Source: Lebetimonas sp. JH292 (GTDB lineage Bacteria > Campylobacterota > Campylobacteria > Campylobacterales > Nautiliaceae). Taken from it: DNA of 64,000 bases. This document shows, in pieces, positions 30,194 to 39,554 of this stretch; position 1 is the stretch's first letter; every line of letters begins with the position of its first letter. The translations under genes and the position numbers were made by a program. Under the pieces are notes generated by a model that saw nothing but the letters and a program-made list of their open reading frames with translations, did no database searches and was not told the DNA's origin. The stretch is taken from assembly GCF_000523275.1 (NCBI RefSeq), contig NZ_ATHQ01000001.1, positions 1,392,546-1,456,545 of the forward strand, written 5' to 3'.

Positions 30194-30480
30194 ATGGATA
30201 TGTTTGAATTTTTAAAATCAAATACGAAGCAAAAGCATTTTTTTATTTAGCAAACATTTATGAAAAAGAAAATAACAAAAAATATATTGAATATTATGAA
30301 AAAGCAGCAGAGCTTAATGACAAAAATGCACAGTTTAAACTTGCCCTCTATTACAAAGACAAAGATACAGAAAAATCAATGAAATATTTTATAAAAGCGG
30401 CTCACAACGGGCATCCTCAGGCCCAGCAGATTGAAAATTTGCCAAAAGAAAAAACCCGGGCGATATTCCGGAAATCTGGC
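30194..30480 (+). pseudogene. Sel1-like repeat protein, broken
   Basis: About 95 residues of Sel1/TPR-like helical repeats (FFYLANIYEKENNKKYIEYY, AAELNDKNAQFKLALYYKD, YFIKAAHNGHPQAQQIENLP). An early frameshift near 30245 separates the start codons (MDMFEFLKSN) from the repeats. The C-terminus runs in frame into upstream leader sequence of the ferredoxin, so the stop has been lost. A scaffold or adaptor role is the usual guess for such proteins. Confidence 0.55.
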
Positions 30481-30516
30481 TTCGTTATCTCGGTGCATGT
30501 TCTGGATGAGAAAAAA

Positions 30517-31170
30517 ATGGCTGTGATGATAACCGAGACTTGTGTAAGCTGCGGGGACTGTGCAGGAGAATGCCCGGTTGCTGCAATTTTGGATGATTCA
30601 AAAGACAGAAATCCGTTTATGGGTGAGCGCTTTTATGTAAAACCCGAAGCCTGTGTTGAGTGTGTAGGACACGCAGATGTGCCAAGATGTGCCGAAGCTT
30701 GCCCGACAGAAGGGTGTATTGTATGGGATATGCCTTATACTGAAGAATTCAGTGAATATTACGAAAAAGGAAACAGTGAAGGTAAATACAAAATAAGGGT
30801 TCATAAAAAGAAAGGCTTAATGCTCCCTACAGTTAAAGAAAAACCTTTTATAGAAACAGTTCCGTTAGAAGAGAGAGAAGCGCTAGATAAAGATAAAAAT
30901 GAGTTTGTTGAAAAAGTAGAATTTGTAAGCGAACCTGATGAAGAGAGGGAAAAACTTTTGTTTAAATTCGGAAAATTAAAAGAGTGTGATTTACTTTATT
31001 GCATACAAATAGGACCGGGAGCTTCAAAAATAGCAAACTCTTTTAATATTTTCCCTGTGAAAGTGGATAAAAACGAAAGTATAAAAGATGCAATTGAAAA
31101 AATTCAGAATATGTTAAAAAACAATCCTCCGATATGGTTACTCAGGATTTATACTGCGGGGCATGTATAG
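30517..31170 (+). pseudogene. Dicluster ferredoxin fused to a NifX-like C-terminus
   Basis: The ferredoxin part starts MAVMITETCVSCGDCAGECP and has a second cysteine set (CVECVGHADVPRCAEACP), typical for nif-associated 2[4Fe-4S] ferredoxins, ending in KKGLMLPTVKEKPFIETVP. It runs on in frame into ECDLLYCIQIGPGASKIANS and IEKIQNMLKNNPPIWL, which resembles the C-terminal part of NifX/NafY-type cofactor carriers. The join and the missing NifX start suggest a deletion that fused two genes. The frame ends by shift into the next ferredoxin. Confidence 0.6.
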
Positions 31171-31376
31171 ATGAATGTCCGGCAACAGCTATAGTTAGTG
31201 TGGACAATTCACCTTTGGAATTTGCAGAGTTTACTTATGTAAAACCGGAAAAATGTATAGAATGTGTCGATTCGGCTGTCCCTAAATGTGCGGATGTGTG
31301 TCCTGTGGATGACTGTATTGTATGGGATATGCCTATGTTGGAAAAAGTAACAATTATGTAATAAGAGTGCAAAAAA
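31130..31376 (+). pseudogene. Second nif ferredoxin, 5' and 3' ends damaged
   Basis: The open part (31134-31361) reads LYCGACIDECPATAIVSVDN and KCIECVDSAVPKCADVCPVD, again the two-cluster ferredoxin pattern with the DCIVWDMP ending. The true start lies in the previous frame (first cysteines near WLLRIYTAGHV). After KVTIM a frameshift continues with YVIRVQKRAYVTKVSPKPYR. It is the middle of three similar genes in a row. Confidence 0.6.
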
Positions 31377-31487
31377 GGGCTTATGTCACCTAAAGTTTCA
31401 CCAAAGCCCTACAGGGAAAATATTTCCATTGAACTAAGAAAAGCACACGTAAGTGTGGGAGTAAATTATATAAATAAGGAGAAAAAA

Positions 31488-31911
31488 ATGGCTGTAATTA
31501 TAGGAGAAAGCTGTATAAACTGATGCATGCAGACAGGTTTGCCCGGTTAACGCAATTGTTGATGATTTATCAAACCCTACAGGTGAAAAACGTTATTATG
31601 TAAAACCTGAAGTATGTATTGAGTGCGCAGGTGTTTATGAGGACCCGCAATGTGCGGCTATATGTCCATCAACCGGTACAATAACATGGGATTACCCTTA
31701 TACTAAAGAATTTGAAAAATATTTTTTAAATTCCTCTAAATATAAAATAGGCACTACAAAAAGCGGTAAACTTAAAACCCCTACATTAAGAGGTAAAAAA
31801 TACAGAAAAGATATTCCTCTGGAATTAAGGGGCATTGGAAAAGAAGTTCAGGAAATTCCCGAGGATTTGAGTGAAATAAAAGTATTTAATTCAATTGTTC
31901 GCTCTTTTTAA
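31488..31911 (+). pseudogene. Third nif ferredoxin, frameshift in the first cluster motif
   Basis: Start chosen from AAGGAG 6 bases upstream of ATG 31488. MAVIIGESCIN is followed by a two-base loss; restoring it gives CINCDACRQVCPVNAIVDDL. The rest reads KRYYVKPEVCIECAGVYEDP and CAAICPSTGTITWDYPYTKE. The last ten codons and the stop lie inside the 34-bp repeat that borders the defence island. Confidence 0.65.
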
Positions 31912-31913
31912 AT
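31880..31913. repeat. Left 34-bp direct repeat of the defence island
   Basis: Identical over 34 bases to 37635-37668 (begins AAGTATTTAATTCAATTG). On the plus strand it holds the end of ferredoxin 3. At the right copy the same bases, read on the minus strand, encode the natural C-terminus of the ClpX-like protein (YEFKKSEQLN and stop). Before insertion the two convergent genes therefore overlapped here, and the repeat was doubled by the inserted DNA. Confidence 0.9.
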
Positions 31914-31978
31914 CATATAAACTGTTTTTTAAAAGGCACTGACTAAATGGTAAAATATATAAGAATAACTACAAAGAT

Positions 31979-32123
31979 AAAAATATGACAGCTTCAGGGC
32001 TTCATTTTGCTAACGCACCGCTCAAATTTTGCTAAAAATTGCAAACGCAAGCGCCTTTACGGGTTGAGTGCAATTTTTTTAACGTAAAATTTTTGCTAAA
32101 TTCCACTACGCTGTCATATTTTT
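31979..32123. repeat. 145-bp element with 14-bp terminal inverted repeats
   Basis: The ends AAAAATATGACAGC (31979-31992) and GCTGTCATATTTTT (32110-32123) are perfect inverted repeats. The interior is richer in GC and itself repetitive (ATTTTGCTAAA occurs twice as a near-repeat; TTGCAAACGCAAGCG). It has no coding capacity. It may be a MITE or a structured non-coding element. It lies just inside the left island repeat, and 31914-31978 holds no gene. Confidence 0.55.
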
Positions 32124-32179
32124 ACTTTTCCGTTATTTAGTATTATAGGAATTAAATTTTATATTGGAAAATAAAAAAA

Positions 32180-33300
32180 AAAGATTTGAAAAATGAATAA
32201 TAAAACAAAATTCATCACAATGTAAAAGGGAAAATTACAACAAGAGGAAAAAGAAAATTTGCAGATTATATTCCTGTGGGAGAAATACAAAAAATATAGA
32301 GGGATTGAAACCGAAGATGTTAAAAAAATAGCAAAACAAGATTACCATCAAGACGGTAGCGGTAAAAAACAATTTACAGACTTTGGAAAAGCGGTGCAAA
32401 AAAACGAATACTTTTTCTTGCAGACAGAACTTCACTCATTGACCAAACAGCCAGAAGGACTTTCAGATAGTAAAAGCGAAGATGCTTATAAAAAATTCAG
32501 TCCCGATTTACACTTATTCATTAAAACAAGGAATTGATGATGGTTTCCTTGCCCCTTACAAAGTGGTTACGACCGCTTTGCTAAAACTATTGTTTTTTGT
32601 GTTGACATTGAACACGCAGAAGGAATGAGAACTGCTTTGGCTAACGCCAATGCCGATTTATTCAAAGAGAACAACAAATATGTAATGCAAATGGTAAGAG
32701 AGAATTAGACAGTTTTATCAATCCAAGTGAGCCTTATCCTGTTATTGCAACGACTTCAAAATTAATGACGATTATAGGCAGAGGCACACGAATAAATGAG
32801 GAATACGGGAAAACCTATTTTACAATTATGGATTTTCGTAATGTTACCAATCGGTGAACCTGTAATGATAAAAGATGTAACACAAGACGACGATTTAACA
32901 AATTTAGAGGATGAAACAAGAGACAGGAGTAAAATATTATGTCAACGGCGTAGATGTAAATATTATCAACGAAAGAGTGCAATATCTTGATGTTTTAAAA
33001 CACTTTAAAAGTTAAAAGAATTGGAAGAACAAGGAATTTTATTTGACGCTCTAAAAGATGAAGTAGGCAAAGATTTTGACCCATTCGATTTGATTTGCCA
33101 TATTGCATATGATGCAAAACCATTAACAAGAAAAGAACGGGCAAATCAGGTGAAAAAGCGTAATTATTTTACAAAATATGGAGAAAAAGCAAGACTTGTT
33201 TTGGAAAAACTATTAGATAAATATGCCGATGACGGGTTATTAACCATTGAAAGCACAGAAGGCATTGAAAGAAGTAGAAAAAGAACTTTATAAGGTAGCA
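32180..33300 (+). pseudogene. hsdR: Type I restriction enzyme R subunit (hsdR) remnant
   Basis: Only parts of the about 3-kb gene remain, in rapidly changing frames: GKRKFADYI (N-terminal nuclease region), [15 protein letters not shown] (helicase motif Ia region), [52 protein letters not shown] (helicase motif VI) and a C-terminal stretch [20 protein letters not shown] to [16 protein letters not shown]. The DEAD-box ATPase core is not seen. Large and small deletions make it non-functional. Confidence 0.75.
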
Positions 33301-33306
33301 TAGTTT

Positions 33307-33985
33307 ATGAAAGAAAATCAAATCATCATATACGTTTCTTTGATGGCAAAGGACGGAACAGTTTGGATGAATCAAAATCAATTGGCCGAACTTTTTGCCA
33401 CCACAAAACAAAATATCAGCCTGCACATTCAAAATATTCTGAAAGAAGGAGAGTTAGACGAACTTTCAGTTGTCAAGGAATACTTGACAGGAACTCAATT
33501 TAGAATTTGGGCAAATCGAAACTTAAAAGAGTATATGGTCAAAGGGTAATGGATGACGAACGCCTGAAAAATCCTGATGGCAGACCCGATTATTTTGATG
33601 AACTATTGGAGCGTATTCGTGAAATACAAAGCTACTCAAATGTTTTTTACCGAAACACAAAATAAGTTGCTATTTGCCGTTACCGGACAAACTGCTGCAG
33701 AAATAATCGTTTCGCGTGCCAATGCCAACAAACCAAATATGGCACTTACTTCCTGGAGATGTGAAATGGTTAGAAAACAAGATATTTATATTGCAAAAAA
33801 TTTAACAAAAGATGAGATTGATACGCTTAACAGGCCGAATTAAGAGCAAAAAACAGACAAGATATTACAATAGATTTTTGGCGGGAAAATGTAGATAAGA
33901 TACTGGAATTAAACGATAAACAAATTCTTAATTATAAAGGCAAAATATCAAACGATGAAAAACAAAATAAAGACGAAAACAATTA
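33307..33985 (+). pseudogene. RhuM family protein, frameshifted
   Basis: Protein of the RhuM family, often encoded within type I restriction loci. Frame 1 carries TVWMNQNQLAELFATTKQNI and EGELDELSVVKEYL, then after a deletion GTQFRIWANRNLKEYMVKG. Other frames continue with ERLKNPDGRPDYFDE, then TQMFFTETQNKLLFAVTGQT and AAEIIVSRANANKPNMALTS, then RKQDIYIAKN and AELRAKNRQDITI. The block order is native. Function of RhuM is not well established. Confidence 0.7.
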
Positions 33986-34850
33986 AAAAAGAGTATCTCT
34001 GGCGATGCTCAACGATTAGAGCAATTGGGTTGGATGTTGTTTTTAAAAATAATGGACGACAAAGACCAAGAACTTGAAATCATAAAAGATGGTAATTCCT
34101 GAAAAATTTCAATGGAGAAATTGGGCAAGCGACCCCGAAGGAATTACAGGCGATGAACTTTTGAATTTTATAGACAGCAATGCCCAAAACGATAAAGAAC
34201 TGTTTACAACATTACGAGAACTGACAAGCATTAAAAACCCAACTTAACGAAATTGACTTTAATAATTCGGAAGACAAGCATATTGTTGATAATATTTACG
34301 AAAGCATTTTACGAATTGCGTGATGCAGGAAACAAAGGCGAATATTACACACCAACCCGAAATTGGGCGAAAAAGTGCTTGACCGTTGATGAAGAATATA
34401 TTTTGCAACTTAAACCAGTTGCTTATGTTTTGGGCTTAACCAATTTGATTTTGCACGAAATGGATGTTCCCGATTATGTATATAAAGACAGTTTAAAAAC
34501 AGAATACAACAGCATTGGAAGAAAAGACCAAGTGGATGTAATTGCCGACTTGTTTGTGATTTTAATGTTACAACTATTAAAACCCAAAGGACGGGCTGTT
34601 ATTGTTTTGCCCGATGGCTCAATTACCGGTGATGGTGTAAAAAAATTTATTGTTTTTTGAAAAAGGAAGCCCTACAAAAGAGATTTGGTATTACGAACAC
34701 CGCTTACCCAAAGGACAAAAATCTTACAGCAAAACAAAACCAATAAGATTTGATGAATTTAAACGAGTGGTGGAACAACCGTAAAGAAAGCGAGGTAGCT
34801 TGGAAAGTAAGCCGAGGCAATAACCATTTTTCAGAATTCATTGAATAGGA
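33985..34850 (+). pseudogene. hsdM: Type I restriction M subunit (hsdM) remnant
   Basis: N6-adenine DNA methyltransferase subunit in fragments: RLEQLGWMLFLKIMDDKDQE, WRNWASDPEGITGDELLNFI, DAGNKGEYYTP (SAM-region start), AYVLGLTNLILHEMDVPDYV, LKPKGRAVIVLPDGSITGDG and WYYEHRLPKGQKSYSKTKPI. The region with the catalytic NPPF motif is lost in a deletion. Gene order R-rhuM-M-S is common for these loci. Confidence 0.75.
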
Positions 34851-34852
34851 TG

Positions 34853-35945
34853 AATGATATAAAACAAGCTATTTTACAGCAAGCCATACAAGGCAAACTA
34901 ACCAAAGATTGGCGAAAACAAAACCCGGATGTTGAACCGGCAAGCGAACTTTTAAAAGCATAAAAGCAGAAAAAGAAAAACTCATAAAAAAGAAAAAAAT
35001 CCGCAAAGAAAAACCGCTACCGCCAATCACACAAGAGGTGAAATAGCAATCGTAATGAGTGATGTTCCTAATGGACGGGCTTTAAGTCGCTGTTTTTTAA
35101 TTGACGAAAACGATAAATACTCTCTAAATCACCATAAATACTTAATTAAAGTATTAGATAGAAATAAATATTATTTATCTTTCATGGTGGATAGAGGTGA
35201 AAATATTGACAATATGCCTGTTATTCATCCGCAAGCCAGAAGATTGATAAAGCTGTATGATAAAATAAATAAAACAATAAATGAAATCCAAATCCAAAAA
35301 GCTCAAACAATCCATTTTACAAGAAGCTATACAAGGTAAGTTAACGGCCGACTGGCGAAAACAAAACCCTAATATTGAACCTGCAAGCGAACTTTTAAAA
35401 CATAAAAACAGAAAAAGAAAAAATGGTTGGGTTTGGTGTTATATAAGTGAATTAGCAGAATTATACACTGGTAACAGTATAAATAAATCAGAAAAAGAAG
35501 CTAAATATACAAAACAACAAAAAGGGTTAATTTATATTGGGACAAAAGATGTAGAATTTAATATGAGAGGAATAAACTATAATCCTACAAAAGAATTAGA
35601 AAAATTCAAAATTGCACCTAAAAATACAGTATTGATTTGTATTGAAGGTGGTAGTTCTGGTAAAAAAATCGGTATTACCGCACAAGATGTATGAAATACC
35701 ATAAATGAAGTAAATTTTAAAATATCTATATTTTGTATAACTCTCCACATTTTAAATCTGAATTTAATAAACAAAGAGAAAGGGTTAAGAGGAGGTGTAT
35801 CTGTAAATTCATTTAAAAATATTAAAATTGCCCTTCCCCCGCTTGCCGAACAAAAAGCCATAGTTGAAAAATGGAAGAAGAGATACTAAAAAGCGAAAAA
35901 AATGCCGAAATAAGGAAAAGTGATTGCTGATATTTCTACATCCAC
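34853..35945 (+). pseudogene. hsdS: Type I specificity subunit (hsdS) remnant with two conserved repeats
   Basis: Two copies of the HsdS central repeat are present: IKQAILQQAIQGKLTKDWRK at about 34855 and LKQSILQEAIQGKLTADWRK at about 35300, each followed by KQNPxxEPASELLK. Between them is a short target-recognition-like piece (CFLIDENDKYSLN). After the second repeat a TRD follows (NGWVWCYISELAELYTGNSI), then NSPHFKSEFNKQRERVKRR and a C-terminal LAEQKAIVE. Either two S genes recombined or one lost most of its first TRD. Confidence 0.75.
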
Positions 35946-36525
35946 ACTGTAATTTAGAATGGGCAACTTCACCAATAGATGTTTTTATATACAAAGATGC
36001 AACTGGTATTCAGAAATTTATAGAAGAAGCAAAAAAGAAGTGATGATGTAGATGAAGAAAGGCTTATGACCCTATTGATGAATTTACATTTGATGATTTA
36101 TCCAAATATGAAAATTCTGAAATTTTAAAAACAAAGATTGTCGGTAAAGAAGATATTGAAATTGGTAAGCTAATACATAAACTTGATAATACCAACAGTA
36201 AATGAAATTAACAAGATTTTAAAGCTATTTGGTTTTACAAATTTTATGCTTGAAGAGGGTATTTTTATCATATGTTAAGAGGTAGCACAAATGATACAGG
36301 AGTTGGGGATAAAATTGTAGTAAATGTAAAAAACGGAACTAATGGAATAAAACAGATTTTCATACTTACGCACAATGTTTACTTCTTCAAAGAAGTTACT
36401 TTTAAAGGTGGTGGAAATAATCAACGAGTTTTAATCCATTACCTACTTCAATATTTTGGGAGGCCTTGATTATGAAGATGCAATAAGTAAATTTGAAGGG
36501 GAAAAACAGATAATTTGCAAATCTC
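35946..36525 (+). pseudogene. AAA_13-type ATPase remnant (RloC/PrrC-like C-terminus)
   Basis: Fragments read EWATSPIDVFIYKDATGIQK, DEFTFDDLSKYENSEILKTK, then GTNGIKQIFILTHNVYFFKE and [13 protein letters not shown]. The THNVYFFKE segment is the D-loop/H-loop region of AAA_13 ATPases that accompany type I restriction genes. The N-terminal Walker A and most coiled coil are absent. Whether it carried an anticodon nuclease domain cannot be seen. Confidence 0.5.
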
Positions 36526-37600
36526 TTATTTCGTGGGATATACAGTAAATCAGCCGTTAATCGAAACCCTGATATCTTGGGTAAAATCAGGAGAAATAGC
36601 AATTCCCGAAATTCAAAGGCCTTTTGTATGGAGTTCTACGAAAGTCAGAGATTTGATGGGTATCAAGGTTATCCAATCGGATATATCATTGCTTGGAGAA
36701 ACCCAAACATTAAACTCAAAGACGGTTTATCATAAGAAAAAAAGACTTTAACACCTGCTATTGCAAAAGACAAAAAATGGGTAGATGATATTTCAACTGT
36801 TTTTAACGGTAATTTATTCGATATAGTTGGAAACTATTTAGAGAGGATAAATTAAAAATTCAGACAGTTTTTCAGGATTTGATAAATATTCCCAAAAAAC
36901 AGATTGGGCTTATAGAATTAAGCGGACATCTCGATATTGAAAAGGTAACAGAAATCTTTATCCGAATTAATAGTCAGGGTGTTGAATTAAGTCAGGCAGA
37001 TTTTGTTATGTCAAAAATTGCAGCAAATGAAGAATATGGCGGTAATCTTTTGCGAAAAGCAATAGATTATTTTAGCCATTTAGCGATTGCTCCTGAATTT
37101 TATTCTCATATTGCTGAATATATGATCCAACCTACAAAGATATTTTAAGAGTTGCATTTACATTCAAATTCAACGTAAAGAACTTTATTAACGAAACAAA
37201 TTTTAAAAGATTTTTAATGATTATAAAATCCGCAGGTTTTGTTGATAATAGATTGATTAGATCTGTAAATGCGATGATCTGCTTTAATTGAAAAATATGT
37301 AAAAAAATGGTTTGTCCTTACTGATATTCCGGTTCCCCTGAAAGCAGATTTGATTTTGACATAAAAAATATTTCTTTGGAATGCAGAATTAATTCAAAGA
37401 TTAAATACTTCAAGTTCTACAAGTCCTGTATTTAACGTTTTTTCAATGCTATTTTAATAATAAAGGTTTTTTATCGAAAGATATTACCGTAAAAAACTTG
37501 ATTGAACAAAGAGGTGATGTTCACCATATTTTTCCAAGAGACTTATTGAAAAAGAAAGGTCTGACAAGAGGACATTGAAGATACTTTAAAATATCAAAAA
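36526..37600 (+). pseudogene. DUF262 (GmrS/DndB-like fold) protein remnant with HNH-like end
   Basis: Starts [20 protein letters not shown] followed by [17 protein letters not shown], the hallmark of DUF262. The QxR/F and DGQQR region is damaged, and later [20 protein letters not shown] and [19 protein letters not shown] are clear. Near the end EQRGDVHHIFPRDLL is a DUF1524-type HNH motif. DUF262/DUF1524 proteins include modification-dependent restriction enzymes (GmrSD). Numerous frameshifts; non-functional. Confidence 0.65.
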
Positions 37601-37634
37601 TTTTTAATACAAAGATAATATATTTTCAACTTTC

Positions 37635-37668
37635 AAGTATTTAATTCAATTGTTCGCTCTTTTTAAAT
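37635..37668. repeat. Right 34-bp direct repeat of the defence island
   Basis: Second copy of the 34-base repeat at 31880-31913. On the minus strand it supplies the last eight or so codons and stop of the ClpX-like gene. The 5.7 kb between the repeats is entirely restriction-type gene remnants. Confidence 0.9.
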
Positions 37669-38484
37669 TCATAAACAGGCTCTTTTTTACTGCCTAAAAT
37701 AAAATCTTTTGTAATAATAATATAAAACAGGAAGCATTATTTCTTCTTCAAAAACAAGCTCTATTCCGTCCATGTCAAAAAACGCCCGGTATTGTTTTAT
37801 TATCAAATATTTTTGTTTTATTTTACAAATGCACCACCGCATATAAATAAAATATGGGATGTGTTTATTAAAACAGTGTCGGAATTGCTTTTTTTATTAC
37901 CTTTTACAGGCACATACACATCAGAGCCTTCCAGTATTTTTAAAAGTCCCTGCTGCACTCCTTCTCCTGAAACATCCCTTCCTATGGCGGCACTTTCACT
38001 TTTTTTTGCAAGTTTGTCTATTTCGTCAATATATATGATGCCTTTTTGTGCAAATTCTACAATTGTAATTTGCCGCAACCAAAAGCCTTGATAATATACC
38101 CCCCACATATCCGGCTTCTGTTAAAGAAGTCGCATCCGCAATGGCAAACGGGTGTTTTTGCAAGAAGCGTTTTTCCGCTGCCTGTCGGGCCTATCAGCAT
38201 AATATTGCTTTTTTCGAGTTCTATGTCATTATATACAGGGTTTTCAATTCTTTTGTAATGGTTATACAGGGCAACTGCCAGTATTTTTTTGGCTTTTTCC
38301 TGTCCAATTATATATTTGTCAAGATGTCCCACAATTTTTTCTTTTCTTGAAGGTAGTTTGCTTTTTGAAGCACTTTACATGTTTTTACACATTCGCTGCA
38401 AATTGTTGACTTTTCAGTGGAAAACATTTTTTCCACTTCGCTCTGTTTTCTTCCGCAAAACGAACATATTTTTTCGTTATCCAT
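37641..38484 (-). pseudogene. Nif-associated ClpX-like unfoldase, frameshifted
   Basis: AAA+ unfoldase of the ClpX type. The N-terminal zinc domain reads MDNEKICSFCGRKQSEVEKM with STICSEC, then [29 protein letters not shown], Walker A GPTGSGKT, Walker [11 protein letters not shown] and the ClpX-specific [18 protein letters not shown]. The C-terminal end has FFDMDGIELVFEEE and a short YEFKKSEQLN tail. Deletions remove the block after LLAKTPVCH and the sensor-2 region. In Azotobacter vinelandii a second ClpX encoded with nif genes controls NifB and NifEN levels, which suggests the same job here. Confidence 0.75.
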
Positions 38485-39129
38485 ATTAAACCTTTCTTCC
38501 AGAGATATCGGAATATGTGTTAAATTATGTCTTTTTAAAAATTTTTCCTCTTTTTTACTAAGAGGGGGTTCTTTTACATAATATCCTCCATCTAAATCCA
38601 AAGTCAGTTCATTTGCCACCATCCTTTCTGTGTCTTTTGAAAAATCAGCACCTAAAAAAAGATATTTTTTGCCTTTTCTGTATTTTTTTAAAAAAGCGGG
38701 AACCGCAAATCCGCCCATGACTTCTGTAATCCAATCTACATAATCCGTCGAACCCATAGGTTTAAAAAAAATGTTTCGTGCGTTTTTCAGCTCTTCATCA
38801 TCGGTTTTTATATACTGCTTTGTTTGTATTTCCTACAATAAGTATATGATTTAAATTTACAATTTCTTTGTGTATTTCCGTAGGCTCAAACGGTTTGGAA
38901 TATATCCAGTTTGTCAGCTGTTGGATATATTCATAACCTCTTCTTTGTTCCAAATGCATAGCTGCTCTTGAAAATTCATACATTAGTCTCGGAAAATAAG
39001 TGAATCGGAATCATAAGGCATCTGCTCGCCCTCTTTTGTTTTAACATTTTTAAAAATTCCTATACCCAAATAAGGAACTGTTTTATTTTCTTTAATCTCT
39101 TTTTTTATGTTTTTAATTAATTCTTTCAT
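38485..39129 (-). pseudogene. SIR2-like domain protein upstream of clpX, frameshifted
   Basis: Minus-strand gene starting MKELIKNIKKEIKENKTVPY followed by LGIGIF, the N-terminal nucleotide-binding segment of SIR2-like proteins. After frame changes it reads AAMHLEQRRGYEYIQQLTNW, VNLNHILIVGNTNKAVY, GSTDYVDWITEVMGGFAVPA and KKYLFLGADFSKDTERMVAN. It now runs in frame into the ClpX start (RFNMDNEKIC). SIR2-like proteins of this sort are seen in some other nif clusters; function is not established. Its ATG overlaps the upstream stop. Confidence 0.55.
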
Positions 39130-39483
39130 ATTCCTTTATTGTTATAAATCTCTTTTGAAGAGATTATTTTTCTTTTTAGTTTTTCTAAATTAAATTTTTG
39201 ATAAACATCATCAGGATCATAATATATTGCCCCGTCTTTTGATATTAAAATGAGCGCTTTTGTAATAGTTTCCTTATCTTCCATTTTAATTGTTAAACCG
39301 TAAATGTCTGAGAATTCATTATCTTTATCAAACAGGACAATAACTGTTATATATTTTGAAACCTTATAAAAAGCATGGTTATTATAAGCTGAGTATCAAA
39401 TTCAACCGGGATTGAATTTTTATCATATAAAGAAGCGGTATATCTTCCAAATAATAAAATTTATTTTTATATTTTATTTTCAA
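39126..39483 (-). pseudogene. Hypothetical protein at the head of the sir2-clpX unit
   Basis: Probable TTG start at 39483 preceded by AGGAG; it reads LKIKYKNKFYYLEDI, then after frame changes PVEFDTQLI, TVIVLFDKDNEFSDIYGLTI and ALILISKDGAIYYDPDDVYQ. The ending EIYNNKGI and its stop overlap the SIR2-like start (ATGA). About 118 residues when rebuilt. No family recognised. It diverges from nifB; the 70-base spacer shows no sigma-54 promoter. Confidence 0.45.
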
Positions 39484-39554
39484 AACTGCTCCTTTTTTTA
39501 TGTATATGCAATATTTATTCTATTGTTTAGAACGTTTTAAATAAGGAGAAAAAA

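Noticed and set aside
31488..31540. In-frame TGA of ferredoxin 3 as selenocysteine
   Set aside because: The TGA lies where a cluster cysteine is expected, but the frame also shifts right after it; a two-base loss restores CINCDACRQVC, and no SECIS-like hairpin is evident.
37818..38108. Minus-strand piece as a full independent ClpX gene
   Set aside because: It is one frame of the same frameshifted ClpX-like gene and not a second gene.
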